From positions 744,001 to 808,000 of the forward strand of contig NZ_AP025286.1 in NCBI RefSeq assembly GCF_036492245.1: 64,000 nt of DNA, read 5' to 3'. The position numbers and the translations under genes are program-made. The notes under the pieces were generated by a model. It did not search any database, was not told the DNA's origin, and was given only the letters and a program-made list of their open reading frames with translations. Every line of letters starts with the position of its first letter. Within the stretch, counting starts at the first letter, position 1. Source of the stretch: Treponema bryantii. Its GTDB lineage: Bacteria > Spirochaetota > Spirochaetia > Treponematales > Treponemataceae. Positions 43,297 to 52,788 of this stretch are shown in pieces.

Positions 43297-45384
43297 ATGA
43301 AAGGCATTTTTAAAATAAAAGGAATCGTCGGCTCAGGAATGGTTCTTCAGCGAAATAAGATTAACTGTATTTATGGAACCGCTGAAGTTTATTCAGATGT
43401 TATCATGGAATTCCGTGGAACAACTTCAATTACACAGTCAGATGAGGACGGAAACTGGAAAATTGAATTCAGTCCTGGTGAGGCTGGTGGACCATTCACA
43501 ATGAACATTAAATGTGATGAGCATCGTGTTGAGTTTACTGACATTTATGTTGGTGAAGTTTGGGTAAGCTCTGGTCAGTCTAATGCACAGCTCCCTATGG
43601 AACGAATGCGCTTTTCATACCCTGAAGATTTTGCACTTCCTAAAAATGATCGTATCCGCATGATTACTATTCCTATCAACTGGTCTCTTGATGACGAGAA
43701 GGATGAAATAGTTGATGTCGGCTGGCAGTCTAATGCTGATGAAGGAACTAAAGCTGAAAATATTTCCGGTGGTGTACACTGGGTATGTGCTTCTCCAGAA
43801 ACTCTCGGCGACATGTCTGGTACCGGTTACTTTTTTGCAAAGAGACTTTCAAAAGAACTCGATGTTCCTGTTGGAATTATCAATGCGAGTCAGGGCGGTT
43901 CACCTATTGCTTCATGGCTTAGTATGCAGGCCCTTGAAGAGATGGGTGATAAGAAAGATTATCTGAAGCAGGTTGTTGAATATCTTGCCGATGGCCGTGC
44001 TGCAGCAAAACAAAAGGAACTGGCAGAAAATCAGGAAGAGTGGGGTAAGGAACTTTATGGTTCTGCTGCTAAACCTGATTTTAGTGATGGAAGCTGGATT
44101 TCTTCAGATGAAGGCTGGACTGAGGTTAAACTTCCTGGAAACTTTACTGTAGAAAAAGCCGGCTTCTACTGGTTTAAGAAGATTGTAGAACTCACTGCAG
44201 AGCAGGTAGAGCATTTTAATACATATAAAACCTGGCTCTGGATGGGAACAATTGTTGATGCTGATACTGCCTGGGTGAACGGAGTTGAGGTTGGATCTAC
44301 TCCTTATCGTTATCCACCGAGACGTTATGCAGTTCCAGCTGGAACTTTACATGAAGGTAAAAATCTGATTGCAATTCGTGTTCAGAAAAACAGTGCAAAT
44401 GGTCCATTAAGATTCTTTGAAGAAAAGCCTTATTATCTTTTTACAGAGAATACTTTTGTAGCTCCTTGTGTATGCCGTAATTTTGAAGCACGCTATGAAT
44501 CGCTTTATCCTCTTGATGGAGAGCGTATTGATTTGACAGGCGACTGGAAGATGAAAACTGATGTCCAGGTTCGCGATATGCCTGGTCAGATGTTCTTTGA
44601 ATGGCTTCCGACAGCTCTTTATAATTCTATGCTTGCTCCATGTTTTAAGCATGCAATTGCAGGTGCATTGTGGTATCAGGGTGAATCTGATGCTACGCAT
44701 CCGGCAGAGTACAAGAACATGCTTATCAAGCTGATTGACTTGTGGCGTCATAAATTTGTATATGGCTCTAAAGATTTGCCGTTTGTTATTGTCCAGCTTC
44801 CAAACTGGAGTGACGGCTGGAATGAGGACATTGCAAGTAAAGATGGCGGCTGGGCAAATATCCGTCAGGTACAGTCTGATGTAGCAGAAATTGCAGGACA
44901 TACAGGTCTTGCTGTAACAATAGATGCAGGTGAATGGAACGATCTTCATCCGGAAAAGAAAAAGACTACCGGTTACCGTGCAGCAAAGGAAGCTTTGCGT
45001 GTTGCTTACGGAAAGAACTTTATTTCACCTTCTCCAAAGGCAGAGTTCTGTGAGTTTAAGAAGGGCCGTTATGTAGTCCGTTTCGACTGTGGAAACTCTT
45101 CTCTGGTTGCCTGTAAGACAGATGGAAAAGCTGCTGATTTGAACAGTGAAAATAAAGATAAGAAGGTTTATGGTTTCAGTCTTTTGTGCAGTAAAAAAGG
45201 TGTTGAATCTGTGATTGAAACTGATGCTGAACTTATTGATGATAAAACTGTTGCAGTTGAGGTTCCACGCGGTGTAGGTGATGTTCTTGAACTTCGTTAC
45301 CTCTGGGCAGACAGCCCGGCACCTGTGAATCTGTATTCACGAAATCAGCTGCCTGCAGCGCCGTTTAAGATTAAGCAGAATTAA
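43297..45384 (+). CDS. SGNH carbohydrate acetylesterase (sialate O-acetylesterase-like)
   Basis: A 695-aa esterase. The catalytic Ser is in VSSGQSNAQ (Ser 95); the second conserved block is ALWYQGESDA (about 455); the catalytic Asp/His pair lies in the GEWNDLHPEKK region (about 545-553). An inserted beta-sandwich domain of the glycosidase sugar-binding type (GWTEVKLPGNF, then YWFKKIVEL) lies at about 265-370. No signal peptide is visible. Next to GH43, the likely substrate is acetylated xylan fragments rather than sialic acid, by inference. A GGGG-type ribosome site precedes the ATG. Confidence 0.9.
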   Translation: MKGIFKIKGIVGSGMVLQRNKINCIYGTAEVYSDVIMEFRGTTSITQSDEDGNWKIEFSPGEAGGPFTMNIKCDEHRVEFTDIYVGEVWVSSGQSNAQLPMERMRFSYPEDFALPKNDRIRMITIPINWSLDDEKDEIVDVGWQSNADEGTKAENISGGVHWVCASPETLGDMSGTGYFFAKRLSKELDVPVGIINASQGGSPIASWLSMQALEEMGDKKDYLKQVVEYLADGRAAAKQKELAENQEEWGKELYGSAAKPDFSDGSWISSDEGWTEVKLPGNFTVEKAGFYWFKKIVELTAEQVEHFNTYKTWLWMGTIVDADTAWVNGVEVGSTPYRYPPRRYAVPAGTLHEGKNLIAIRVQKNSANGPLRFFEEKPYYLFTENTFVAPCVCRNFEARYESLYPLDGERIDLTGDWKMKTDVQVRDMPGQMFFEWLPTALYNSMLAPCFKHAIAGALWYQGESDATHPAEYKNMLIKLIDLWRHKFVYGSKDLPFVIVQLPNWSDGWNEDIASKDGGWANIRQVQSDVAEIAGHTGLAVTIDAGEWNDLHPEKKKTTGYRAAKEALRVAYGKNFISPSPKAEFCEFKKGRYVVRFDCGNSSLVACKTDGKAADLNSENKDKKVYGFSLLCSKKGVESVIETDAELIDDKTVAVEVPRGVGDVLELRYLWADSPAPVNLYSRNQLPAAPFKIKQN

Positions 45385-45390
45385 TAAAAA

Positions 45391-45489
45391 GCCGGCTCAT
45401 ACAAATGAGTCGGCTCGCATAGTCTCGCCTCTGAGGCGTTCTTTCGATGAACCTAAAACGACCCGCTGTCGCAGCTCGTTTTTTAACGG
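45391..45489. repeat. Terminator hairpin and dispersed palindromic element between convergent genes
   Basis: GCCGGCTCAT (45391-45400) pairs with ATGAGTCGGC (45405-45414) after the esterase gene. CGCCTC/GAGGCG follows at 45427-45439. Bases 45452-45489 are a 38-bp element that recurs inverted, with 35 of 38 identities, inside the ABC-F gene at 12829-12866. The block lies between two convergent genes and may terminate both. Confidence 0.75.
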
Positions 45490-45505
45490 TTCTTCGATTT
45501 TAGCC

Positions 45506-46921
45506 TTATTCTCTTCCATTCCAGCAGTAAGTACACAACTTCTCATGAGGAAGGCCGGTGCTATCCAGCATGTCGTCCAGACGGTGGAATCTCAAAGTAG
45601 TAAAGTGTAACTGCTTTCTGATTTCTTCTACCATCTTTGCGTATTCTGGAGTATCAGGATCGCAGTACTTCTGCAAAGTTTCTTCGCTTACGTTGTCGCC
45701 TTCGAACTGTTTGATAACACGGCGTGTAATCAAATCCATCTCGCTCTTTGAACGGCTGAAGTTCAAATATTTACAGCCGTAAACAAGTGGTGGACATGCA
45801 GGGCGGATATGTACTTCTTTTGCACCGCTCTTGTAAAGGTAGTCTGTTGTTTCGCGAAGCTGAGTTCCACGTACAATCGAATCATCAATCAAAAGAATCT
45901 TTTTACCTTCAATCAGCTGCTGAATAGGAATAAGCTTCATATGAGCAACCTGATTTCTGATTTCCTGATTTGTAGGCATGAAAGAACGTGACCAGGTTGG
46001 AGTGTACTTGATAAACGGACGGGTGAATGGAATGCCGCTTTCGTTAGCATAACCAACAGCGTGTGCAGTTCCACTGTCAGGAACTCCGGCAACTGCGTCC
46101 GGATGAACATTGTCCTTGTCACGGCGTGCAAGGTAGCGTCCACAGTTGTAACGCATTGCTTCTACGTTTACGCCTTCATAGCAGGCAGTAGGGTAGCCGT
46201 AGTAAATCCAAAGGAATGTACAGATTTTCATTTCCTTACCAGGCTGCTGGAGAATCTCCATTTTATCTGCTGTAAAGAATACGATTTCTGCAGGACCGAG
46301 CTCATGATAATCCTTGTAACCAAGGTTCATGTAAGCGTAGTTTTCAAAACTTGCACAGTAAGCGCCGTCTTTGTGTCCAATTTCAATTGGAGTGCGGCCA
46401 AGCTTGTCGCGTGCAGCATAGATTCCATCCTGTGTCAAAATCAGCATAGAGATAGAACCCTTTATCTTTTCCTGAACGAATTTAATTCCTTCAACAATTG
46501 TATCTTTGTGATTTAAGAGAGCAACGATGAGCTCGGTCTGATTGATTTCACCACCGCTCATTTCGAGGAAGTGTGTGTAACCTGAGTTGAGTACTTCTGC
46601 AACAAGTTCGTCTTTGTTTGTTACGATCCCAACTGTTGTGATTGCAAAGTTTCCAAGGTGTGAGTGAACAAGAAGTGGCTGAGGTTCAAAGTCCGAAATA
46701 CAGCCGATTCCAATTTTTCCGTGAAGGTCATCAATGTCGTTTTCAAACTTAGTACGGAACGGCGAATTCTGAATATTATGAATTGAGCGCGAAAAGTGGC
46801 CGTCGGGATTTACAACCGCAATACCTCCGCGTCGTGTGCCAAGGTGGGAGTGATAGTCTACTCCGAAAAACAAATCCAACGAACAGTCTTCTTTTGAAGC
46901 AACGCCAAAAAATCCGCCCAT
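45506..46921 (-). CDS. Amidophosphoribosyltransferase-like protein lacking the N-terminal cysteine
   Basis: A 471-aa protein with both PurF parts: a class II glutamine amidotransferase fold (SHLGTRRGGIAVVNPDG) and a phosphoribosyltransferase domain with the PRPP loop LLIDDSIVRGTQLRET. PurF makes phosphoribosylamine, the first step of purine synthesis. The N-terminus is MGGFFGV, where PurF has MCGxxG: the nucleophilic Cys that releases ammonia from glutamine is replaced by Gly. The start is well supported by an AGGAAG site, so this is not a misplaced start. The protein may use free ammonia or have another role; I recall similar variants in other anaerobes. No other pur gene is in the window. 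Confidence 0.85.
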   Translation of the reverse strand: MGGFFGVASKEDCSLDLFFGVDYHSHLGTRRGGIAVVNPDGHFSRSIHNIQNSPFRTKFENDIDDLHGKIGIGCISDFEPQPLLVHSHLGNFAITTVGIVTNKDELVAEVLNSGYTHFLEMSGGEINQTELIVALLNHKDTIVEGIKFVQEKIKGSISMLILTQDGIYAARDKLGRTPIEIGHKDGAYCASFENYAYMNLGYKDYHELGPAEIVFFTADKMEILQQPGKEMKICTFLWIYYGYPTACYEGVNVEAMRYNCGRYLARRDKDNVHPDAVAGVPDSGTAHAVGYANESGIPFTRPFIKYTPTWSRSFMPTNQEIRNQVAHMKLIPIQQLIEGKKILLIDDSIVRGTQLRETTDYLYKSGAKEVHIRPACPPLVYGCKYLNFSRSKSEMDLITRRVIKQFEGDNVSEETLQKYCDPDTPEYAKMVEEIRKQLHFTTLRFHRLDDMLDSTGLPHEKLCTYCWNGRE

Positions 46922-46990
46922 TTCAAACTTCCTATAAATAAATATGCGGACATTATATTGATTTTGATAGATTTTTGCAAACGCCTGGTA

Positions 46991-47368
46991 TTAAGCGTCT
47001 ATCTGGAAAAGAGCACCGGCCATAGGTTTAGCACCTGCGAGAGCAAAAGACTGCTGTGCAACTGTCTGTTGAAGCTGCTTCTGGTACTGTTCAATAAGCA
47101 CCTGAGCCTGGTCGTCACTGATGTCTGTAATAGATTCCTTAGGCTGATTTTTGATTGCTGAAATGCGGTCTATAAGTGAGTTTAAGATTCTGATTTTGCT
47201 GATTGAAACACCCTGCTGTCCGTTACCTGCTGCAACACCAGAAACATGATCGAAGTGAGAGTAGAGAAGTGCCGAACGGCTTACTGGAACATAAAGCTTA
47301 CCGGCTGCACCACCAATGGCACCGCTGTAAGAGTACGCGTTACTGAAATTTCCGATTGCACTTGTCAT
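46991..47368 (-). CDS. Conserved-looking small protein, function unknown (125 aa)
   Basis: A 125-aa protein starting MTSAIGNFSNAYSYSGAIGG, with a strong AGGAG site. It has no signal peptide and no membrane segment. The N-terminal half is Ser/Gly/Ala-rich and the C-terminal half is helical, with a Gln-rich stretch (IEQYQKQLQQTVAQQ). It looks like a secreted-filament or motility-type protein but no known motif was found. It lies between the PurF-like gene and an ion transporter, on the same strand. Confidence 0.7.
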   Translation of the reverse strand: MTSAIGNFSNAYSYSGAIGGAAGKLYVPVSRSALLYSHFDHVSGVAAGNGQQGVSISKIRILNSLIDRISAIKNQPKESITDISDDQAQVLIEQYQKQLQQTVAQQSFALAGAKPMAGALFQIDA

Positions 47369-47431
47369 TTTTTTTACTCCTGCCCCTCTCTATACAATTG
47401 TCGGAACTGGAGTAAAAAAGATTAGATTTTT

Positions 47432-48766
47432 TTATGCCCAGATAGCCCAGAGCAGTGCCGCAGCTGCAGCTGTTGTGAGCACTGTAAATGGAGCACTGAT
47501 TTTTAAGAAGCCAGGGAATGTAATTGGATGTCCTTCTTTTTTGAGGATTCCCATTGCAACAACGTTTGCCGATGCTCCGAATGGTGTGAGGTTTCCTCCG
47601 AGACATGAACCAATCAAAAGTGCGAACATAAAGAGTTCTTTCTGAATTCCCATTGCCTGTGCAAGGTTTCCAGCAACCGGAAGCATAACAATGATATAAG
47701 GAACGTTATCAACGAAGCCGGAAATCAAGATACTGAACAAAAGAATCAAAAGGAAGCCGAGGAACTTACTGCCACCTGTAACGTGTGCGAGCCAAAGTGC
47801 AAAGTCTCCGAGAAGTCCTGTTTCGCTGATGGCACCGACAACTACGAAAATGCCGATAAGGAACGCAATAGTTTCCCAGTCCAGTTCTTTTACAAGCTGC
47901 CATACTTCGCTGTAAGTTTTCTTCTGATTCAGGTGATACCATACAAGACCAATCATTCCAAGACCAAGTACGAGACAGCCTGAACTGTAACCGAGCTCGC
48001 TGCTCAGGAATGAAATTACTGCAAGTCCTGCAATCATAATCAAAAGAAGCCAGAGTGGTACATAAGAAATTACATCTTCTTTATCAACTGTGGCCTTTTC
48101 CTTTGCCTTGCTGAAAAAGCAGTAAAAGAAAATACAGCCGACAAGAAGTCCTGCCTGAATAAAGAAGAAAATAGAAATCTTTCCCTGAGATACAAAGAAG
48201 TCGTTGAAAGTGTAGTGTGCATAACTTGCAAAAATCATGCTTGGAGGATCACCAACGAGTGTGGCTGTTCCTTCGAGGTTTGACATAAGTGCCAGTCCAA
48301 TCATAAATGGAACCGGATTCAACTTGAGTTTTCTTGAAAGTGCAAGGGCAATTGGTGCCATTACGAGAACAGTCGCTACATTTTCAACGAAGATTGAAAT
48401 TATACCGGTCATTGCGAGAATTAAAACTACGGCAATTCCGGTGCTTGGAGAGATGGTAACCAGCGCGTCCGCGATACGTGCCGGGACACGCGAGTAGATA
48501 AAAAGCGCGGCAATAATCATACTGCCTACATAAATCATAAGAATATTCCAGTTAATCAGTTCAAGAAAGATATGCTGAAACAGTTCTGCAGGACCAGCCA
48601 GCTGACTGAATACGTTTCCGCCGATTGCGCCACCCTGACACAAAAAGCCGAGAACAACTACAGCAAGGGCTGCAACCGAAGTCATCCACACTTTCTTTTC
48701 CTGAAAGATGATTACAAGTAAGTACATTACTAGGGCAAGCGACAGAATTATCCATTTGATTTCCAT
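47432..48766 (-). CDS. ArsB/NhaD-type ion transporter (SLC13/IT superfamily)
   Basis: A 444-aa membrane protein with 11-12 hydrophobic segments. Typical of the ion-transporter superfamily are FVENVATVLVMAPIAL and the related FVDNVPYIIVMLPV (the inverted-repeat halves), plus NLEGTATLVGDPPSMI. These match NhaD/ArsB-like sodium or arsenite carriers. The substrate is not determinable. Start at ATG 48766 (MEIKWIILS) has a TGGAG site; the longer frame from 48802 would add a non-conserved stretch and lies in the upstream hairpin. Confidence 0.82.
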   Translation of the reverse strand: MEIKWIILSLALVMYLLVIIFQEKKVWMTSVAALAVVVLGFLCQGGAIGGNVFSQLAGPAELFQHIFLELINWNILMIYVGSMIIAALFIYSRVPARIADALVTISPSTGIAVVLILAMTGIISIFVENVATVLVMAPIALALSRKLKLNPVPFMIGLALMSNLEGTATLVGDPPSMIFASYAHYTFNDFFVSQGKISIFFFIQAGLLVGCIFFYCFFSKAKEKATVDKEDVISYVPLWLLLIMIAGLAVISFLSSELGYSSGCLVLGLGMIGLVWYHLNQKKTYSEVWQLVKELDWETIAFLIGIFVVVGAISETGLLGDFALWLAHVTGGSKFLGFLLILLFSILISGFVDNVPYIIVMLPVAGNLAQAMGIQKELFMFALLIGSCLGGNLTPFGASANVVAMGILKKEGHPITFPGFLKISAPFTVLTTAAAAALLWAIWA

Positions 48767-48782
48767 AAACACTCCAGATAAA

Positions 48783-48831
48783 AAACGGTGGTTTCGATAC
48801 ACCGCTATTGCGGCACTTAACCACCGTTTTT
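48783..48831. terminator. Bidirectional-looking terminator between ychF and the ion transporter
   Basis: AAACGGTGGTT pairs with AACCACCGTTT; A-run on the left and T-run on the right. Its arms belong to the same GGTGGTT..AACCACC repeat class as the half repeat at 20525-20545. Confidence 0.75.
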
Positions 48832-48851
48832 AATTTCATTGTATTATTTTA

Positions 48852-49982
48852 TTACACGTTAAACTTGAAGAACAGAACATCTCCGTCCTGAACAACGTAT
48901 TCCTTACCTTCCTGTCGGTACTTGCCGGCTGCCTTGATTGCAGCTTCGTCTTTGTACTGGCGAAGGTCGTCGATTGTGTATGCTTCGGCCTTAATAAAGC
49001 CTTTTTCAAAGTCTGTGTGGATTACACCGGCAGCACGTGGAGCTTTGTCACCTGCGTGAATTGTCCAGGCACGGCATTCATCTGGTCCGCCTGTAAAGAA
49101 GGTACGGAGTCCCATCAAGTGATATGTCTTGCGTGCAAGAACTGCGAGACCACTTTCTGTAAGACCAACACTTTCCATAAAGTCTTTGCGGTCTGCTTCA
49201 TCTGTAATTTCTGCCAAATCAGCTTCGAACTTACCGCAGATTACAACAACTTCAGAGTTTTCTTCTGCAGCATATTTCTTTACGATTTCAACATATTTGT
49301 TTGTTTGAGCTTCAATAGAAGCTTCATCAACGTTAGCTACATAAATTGTAGGCTTCATTGTAAGAAGGAACATATCGTAAAGTGCATTCTTTTCGTCGTC
49401 TGTAAGATTTGCTGTGCGGGCACATTTTCCGTCCTGAAGAAGCGGCTTAATTTTTGCAACAGCAGAAATCCATGGTGCGTATTTCTTTTCTTCTTCTTTT
49501 CCGAGAGAGCGGATAGCGCGTGTTACCTTGTCCTGGCGTGCTTCAATTGTATTCAAGTCTGCCTGGCAGAGCTCCCAGTTGATTGTAAGAATATCAGTTT
49601 CAGGATCAATTGGAGCTGCTTCGTTTGCATTGTCGCGAACGTGCATAATATCAGGGTTATCAAAACAGCGAACAACGTGAGCAATTACAGAACACTCGCG
49701 GATGTTTGCAAGGAACTTGTTTCCAAGACCTTCACCGTTACTTGCACCCTTAATCAAGCCTGCAATATCAACAAACTTTACGCTTGCAGGTGTCTTCTTT
49801 TTAGGATTATGAATGCTAGCAAGGAAGTCGAGACGCTCATCAGGCAAATCAACAATACCAATGTTAGGATCAATTGTACAGAAAGGGAAATTCTCTGCCG
49901 CAGCAGGAGCCGCAGTCAAAGCCGAAAAAATAGTAGACTTTCCAACGTTTGGAAGTCCAACGATACCACATTCAAGTGCCAT
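48852..49982 (-). CDS. ychF: YchF/OLA1-family GTPase/ATPase
   Basis: A 376-aa translation-factor GTPase of the Obg family. The G1 motif is GLPNVGKST (8-16). VDIAGLI is the G3 region. The G4 position reads YVANVDE, the NxxE form that makes YchF prefer ATP. The C-terminal TGS domain includes [14 protein letters not shown] and the closing [21 protein letters not shown] site precedes the ATG. YchF binds ribosomes and is linked to stress and peptide turnover. Length is normal. Confidence 0.96.
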   Translation of the reverse strand: MALECGIVGLPNVGKSTIFSALTAAPAAAENFPFCTIDPNIGIVDLPDERLDFLASIHNPKKKTPASVKFVDIAGLIKGASNGEGLGNKFLANIRECSVIAHVVRCFDNPDIMHVRDNANEAAPIDPETDILTINWELCQADLNTIEARQDKVTRAIRSLGKEEEKKYAPWISAVAKIKPLLQDGKCARTANLTDDEKNALYDMFLLTMKPTIYVANVDEASIEAQTNKYVEIVKKYAAEENSEVVVICGKFEADLAEITDEADRKDFMESVGLTESGLAVLARKTYHLMGLRTFFTGGPDECRAWTIHAGDKAPRAAGVIHTDFEKGFIKAEAYTIDDLRQYKDEAAIKAAGKYRQEGKEYVVQDGDVLFFKFNV

Positions 49983-50009
49983 ATATTTTACCTCAAAATT
50001 ATTATCAGA

Positions 50010-50252
50010 TTATGCCTGTTCAACAGCTTTTGCCAGCTGATCAGCGCAGCTTGTGCTCTTAAAACCGCAGGTGTTGCCCTTAAGTTTTGCAACAATTTCT
50101 TCGGCTGTCATGCCGTCGCAGAGCTTGGAAATTGCCTTAAGGTTGCCGTTACAGCCGCCTTCGAAACTGATGTTTGTGATTGTGCCGTCATCGTTCTTTG
50201 TAAAAGTAATAGAGCGTGCACAAACGCCCTGAGTCTTATAAGTTGTTTCCAT
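50010..50252 (-). CDS. TSCPD-domain small protein (TIGR03905 type)
   Basis: An 80-aa protein of the TSCPD family: VCARSITFTKNDDG, FEGGCNGNLKAISKLCDGM, and TCGFKSTSCADQLA, with the conserved Cys residues. The domain resembles the C-terminal end of class II ribonucleotide reductase and may bind metal. It lies upstream of ychF. It has no ribosome site; a promoter with its -10 box 9 nt before the ATG suggests a leaderless or nearly leaderless mRNA. Confidence 0.88.
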   Translation of the reverse strand: METTYKTQGVCARSITFTKNDDGTITNISFEGGCNGNLKAISKLCDGMTAEEIVAKLKGNTCGFKSTSCADQLAKAVEQA

Positions 50253-50261
50253 ATAATAGAT

Positions 50262-50290
50262 AATATAATGAAAAGGGGAGGATTTAACAA
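50262..50290 (-). promoter_or_regulatory. Promoter of the TSCPD gene
   Basis: On the minus strand: TTGTTA (50290-50285), 17 bp, TATATT (50267-50262), then 9 nt to the ATG at 50252. Confidence 0.55.
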
Positions 50291-50338
50291 GAACGGTCTC
50301 TGAACGTATCTTTTCGATTTTTGAGCGGAATTGAAGGT

Positions 50339-51736
50339 TTATATTTCTTCCAGTTCGTCGAGTTCTGCCATATTGTCTAAATCGTCTGAATCTTTGTCTT
50401 GAGCCGCTTCATCTATAAGTGAATCTGCCATAAATTCCGTGTTATCAAAAATATAATCACTATGACGCGCAAGTACATGACTGAAGTCTACACAGAGGAC
50501 CTTATAAAGATATTGCTGCTCGCTTACAATGGTATCAAAATCTTCCAGAACAAATTTTGAAATAGCAGGATCCAGCTCACCAGCTTCTGTCATTTTTGTG
50601 ATTATCGATTTTGTTTTATCTGTGGAGAACTCGGCTTTATAACTTCGGCTGTCATTAAGTGCACTTGTAATGTCTGCAACTGTAAGGATTCTTTGGATAA
50701 GATTCAGTTTATCACCGGTAAGATGCTGCGGGTATCCTGTTCCGTTCAGCTTTTCGTGATGGCGGTAAACGTTTTCAATAATCTGTTCTGGCGCATGACC
50801 GGAAAGAATCCTTTTTGAATGATTTACATGATGCTTCATAATGTCCATATCTTCCGGGGAAAGCTTTCCTGGAAATTCAAGAATACGCTGAGGTGTTGCA
50901 ATTTTTCCAATGTCATGAAGAATCGCACTGCAGTAAAGTTCCGAAAGTTCTTCCGGATTAAGTTTCATTCTCTTTCCCAGAGAGAGGGCATAACACGAAG
51001 TGTTTATTGCATGACTTACTGTATATGTGCTTTTAAAATCCAGAAAATAAATCAAAAGTTTTTCGAGCATTTCTGAATCTTTTTTTTCAAATGTAATTGT
51101 GTTCAGATAATCTGATAATTCATCAACAAAGTTATCATCTTTTACTGCTTCAACAAGAACATTATCTCTATTTGCAATATTAAAGGCTCTCACATATTCA
51201 GTATCAAAATAGCCTGGGGCAATCTCGTTAATATTTTCCGGTAAGTATTCATCTCCATGATGATAAAGATAGGCACTTATTCTTGCGCACAGATAAATGA
51301 TAGCTTTATATTTTTCCTGATAAAGGAAATGCTTCATGTCCTCGTTAAATGGCTGTGTAAAATTTTCAAGGGCAAGCGCATCATCTCCCAGAGGTGTCAT
51401 GTATTTTAGATAGTAACATGAAAAGACGTATTTACTTGTGATTTGTTTTTCTTCTGAGAAAAAATCAATATTAGTGTCGTGAGGATTGTAGCCGAAAATA
51501 GTGTCTTCCCTGAAATATCCGAGAGTGTGATATAAGGCAAGTACAACTATATTTCTGGTATTAAGACGATTATCGTTAATAGTTTCAGTGAGTTTCCAGG
51601 CCAGATAAGCTGTTCTGAGACTGTGGAAAGTAATATTCTTGTTTATACTTCCCAACATCTTTAGAGATATATGAATTATCTGAGCTGGTGTTAGAATCTG
51701 TGTTAAAGAATCTAAACTCTCTTGAATATGACTCAT
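50339..51736 (-). CDS. HD-GYP cyclic-di-GMP phosphodiesterase
   Basis: A 465-aa protein whose C-terminal half is an HD-GYP domain. HDIGKIATP is the HD motif with the metal ligands. HHEKLNGTGYP is the GYP motif (usual form HHEKxDGxGYP, here N for D). The N-terminal region (1-220) also looks HD-like but without a full motif. The enzyme would hydrolyse c-di-GMP; the PilZ protein at 29614 is a possible effector in the same signalling network. The start is preceded by GATAATGGAG, which offers both a -10-like box and a GGAG site. Confidence 0.9.
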   Translation of the reverse strand: MSHIQESLDSLTQILTPAQIIHISLKMLGSINKNITFHSLRTAYLAWKLTETINDNRLNTRNIVVLALYHTLGYFREDTIFGYNPHDTNIDFFSEEKQITSKYVFSCYYLKYMTPLGDDALALENFTQPFNEDMKHFLYQEKYKAIIYLCARISAYLYHHGDEYLPENINEIAPGYFDTEYVRAFNIANRDNVLVEAVKDDNFVDELSDYLNTITFEKKDSEMLEKLLIYFLDFKSTYTVSHAINTSCYALSLGKRMKLNPEELSELYCSAILHDIGKIATPQRILEFPGKLSPEDMDIMKHHVNHSKRILSGHAPEQIIENVYRHHEKLNGTGYPQHLTGDKLNLIQRILTVADITSALNDSRSYKAEFSTDKTKSIITKMTEAGELDPAISKFVLEDFDTIVSEQQYLYKVLCVDFSHVLARHSDYIFDNTEFMADSLIDEAAQDKDSDDLDNMAELDELEEI

Positions 51737-51774
51737 CCTACTCCATTATCGGCAAATGGCTACATAAAAGTGAA

Positions 51775-52698
51775 TTACGGAATCAAGCGGTTAAGTGTGT
51801 AGTCTCGTTGCCTCCAGTTTTTATCTACTTTGACCTGTAAATCAAGGTCAATTTTCTGAATATAAATTTCGCTGAGTTTTCGCACAGCAGCAGTTCTGAT
51901 TTCTTTGATTTTTGAAGCGCCTTTTCCGATTACGATTCCCTTCTGGCTTTCGCGTTCAACACAGAGGAAGGCGCGGATCCATAATTTCTTTCCTTCGTTG
52001 CGGTGCTCAATATCTGCAACTTCAACATAAACTGCATGAGGAATTTCATCCTGAAGACGGTTGATTGCCTCTCCACGGATTATTTCACAGACACGGAAAG
52101 TAAGATCCTGGTCGGTGTAAAGCTCTTCATCATAAACTGGCTCTCCTTCCGGAGAAATATCATAAAGTGCTTTCAGGACTTCATTTATTCCAGTATCTTT
52201 TTCGGCCGACATTTCGAAAATGCGGCTGCCTGGAATATTTGGCAGCTGTTCACTTACAAACTGACGTACTGGAAGTGGGCGGCTGGCTGGTAAATCACAC
52301 TTGTTGATTGCAACAACAACCTTCGACTGCAAGGCTTTGAGAAGGGCAGCAGTTTTCGCCTCTTCTTCACCAGGGGCTCGGGTAGAGTCAATTACATAAA
52401 GAACACAGTCGATTCCTTCGAGCTGGCTTTCTGTAACGTTTCTAAGACGAAGGTTGAGTTTCTTTTCTGAATCATGATAGCCAGGTGTATCAATAAAAAT
52501 CAGCTGGCCGAAAGAAGTATTTACAATACCTTTAATTGCGTTTCGGGTTGTCTGCGGAATAGGAGAAACAATACTTACAGGTTCCTGGCAGGCAGTGTTG
52601 AGAAAGGTAGATTTTCCGGCACTAGGGCGTCCTATGATTGCAACAACGGCTGTGCGCAGAGGTTCATTATTTTCGTTAGATTTAATTTCATCACTCAT
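51775..52698 (-). CDS. era: GTPase Era
   Basis: A 307-aa ribosome-assembly GTPase. G1 is GRPSAGKST, G3 is DTPGYH and G4 is NKCD. The C-terminal KH domain with GKGASKIKEI binds the 3' end of 16S rRNA. Length and order are normal. It has no ribosome site; TATAAT lies 9 nt upstream of the ATG with a TTGCGG at 17 bp (52708-52736), so the mRNA probably starts at or just before the ATG. It is divergent from the glgX gene. Confidence 0.96.
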   Translation of the reverse strand: MSDEIKSNENNEPLRTAVVAIIGRPSAGKSTFLNTACQEPVSIVSPIPQTTRNAIKGIVNTSFGQLIFIDTPGYHDSEKKLNLRLRNVTESQLEGIDCVLYVIDSTRAPGEEEAKTAALLKALQSKVVVAINKCDLPASRPLPVRQFVSEQLPNIPGSRIFEMSAEKDTGINEVLKALYDISPEGEPVYDEELYTDQDLTFRVCEIIRGEAINRLQDEIPHAVYVEVADIEHRNEGKKLWIRAFLCVERESQKGIVIGKGASKIKEIRTAAVRKLSEIYIQKIDLDLQVKVDKNWRQRDYTLNRLIP

Positions 52699-52707
52699 AT
52701 TTTTACT

Positions 52708-52736
52708 ATTATATCAGTAGATTTCTCTCCCCGCAA
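52708..52736 (-). promoter_or_regulatory. Promoter of era
   Basis: On the minus strand: TTGCGG (52736-52731), 17 bp, TATAAT (52713-52708), then 9 nt to the ATG at 52698. Confidence 0.65.
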
Positions 52737-52788
52737 CAATAGAAAATAACCTAGCATTTTGAAAATAACTGTGTTAAAATATTCTATT

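Noticed and set aside
49017-50303. A 428-codon plus-strand frame opposite ychF
   Set aside because: It is antisense to three clear genes, is Cys/Asn-rich with no motif, and arises from the codon bias of ychF.
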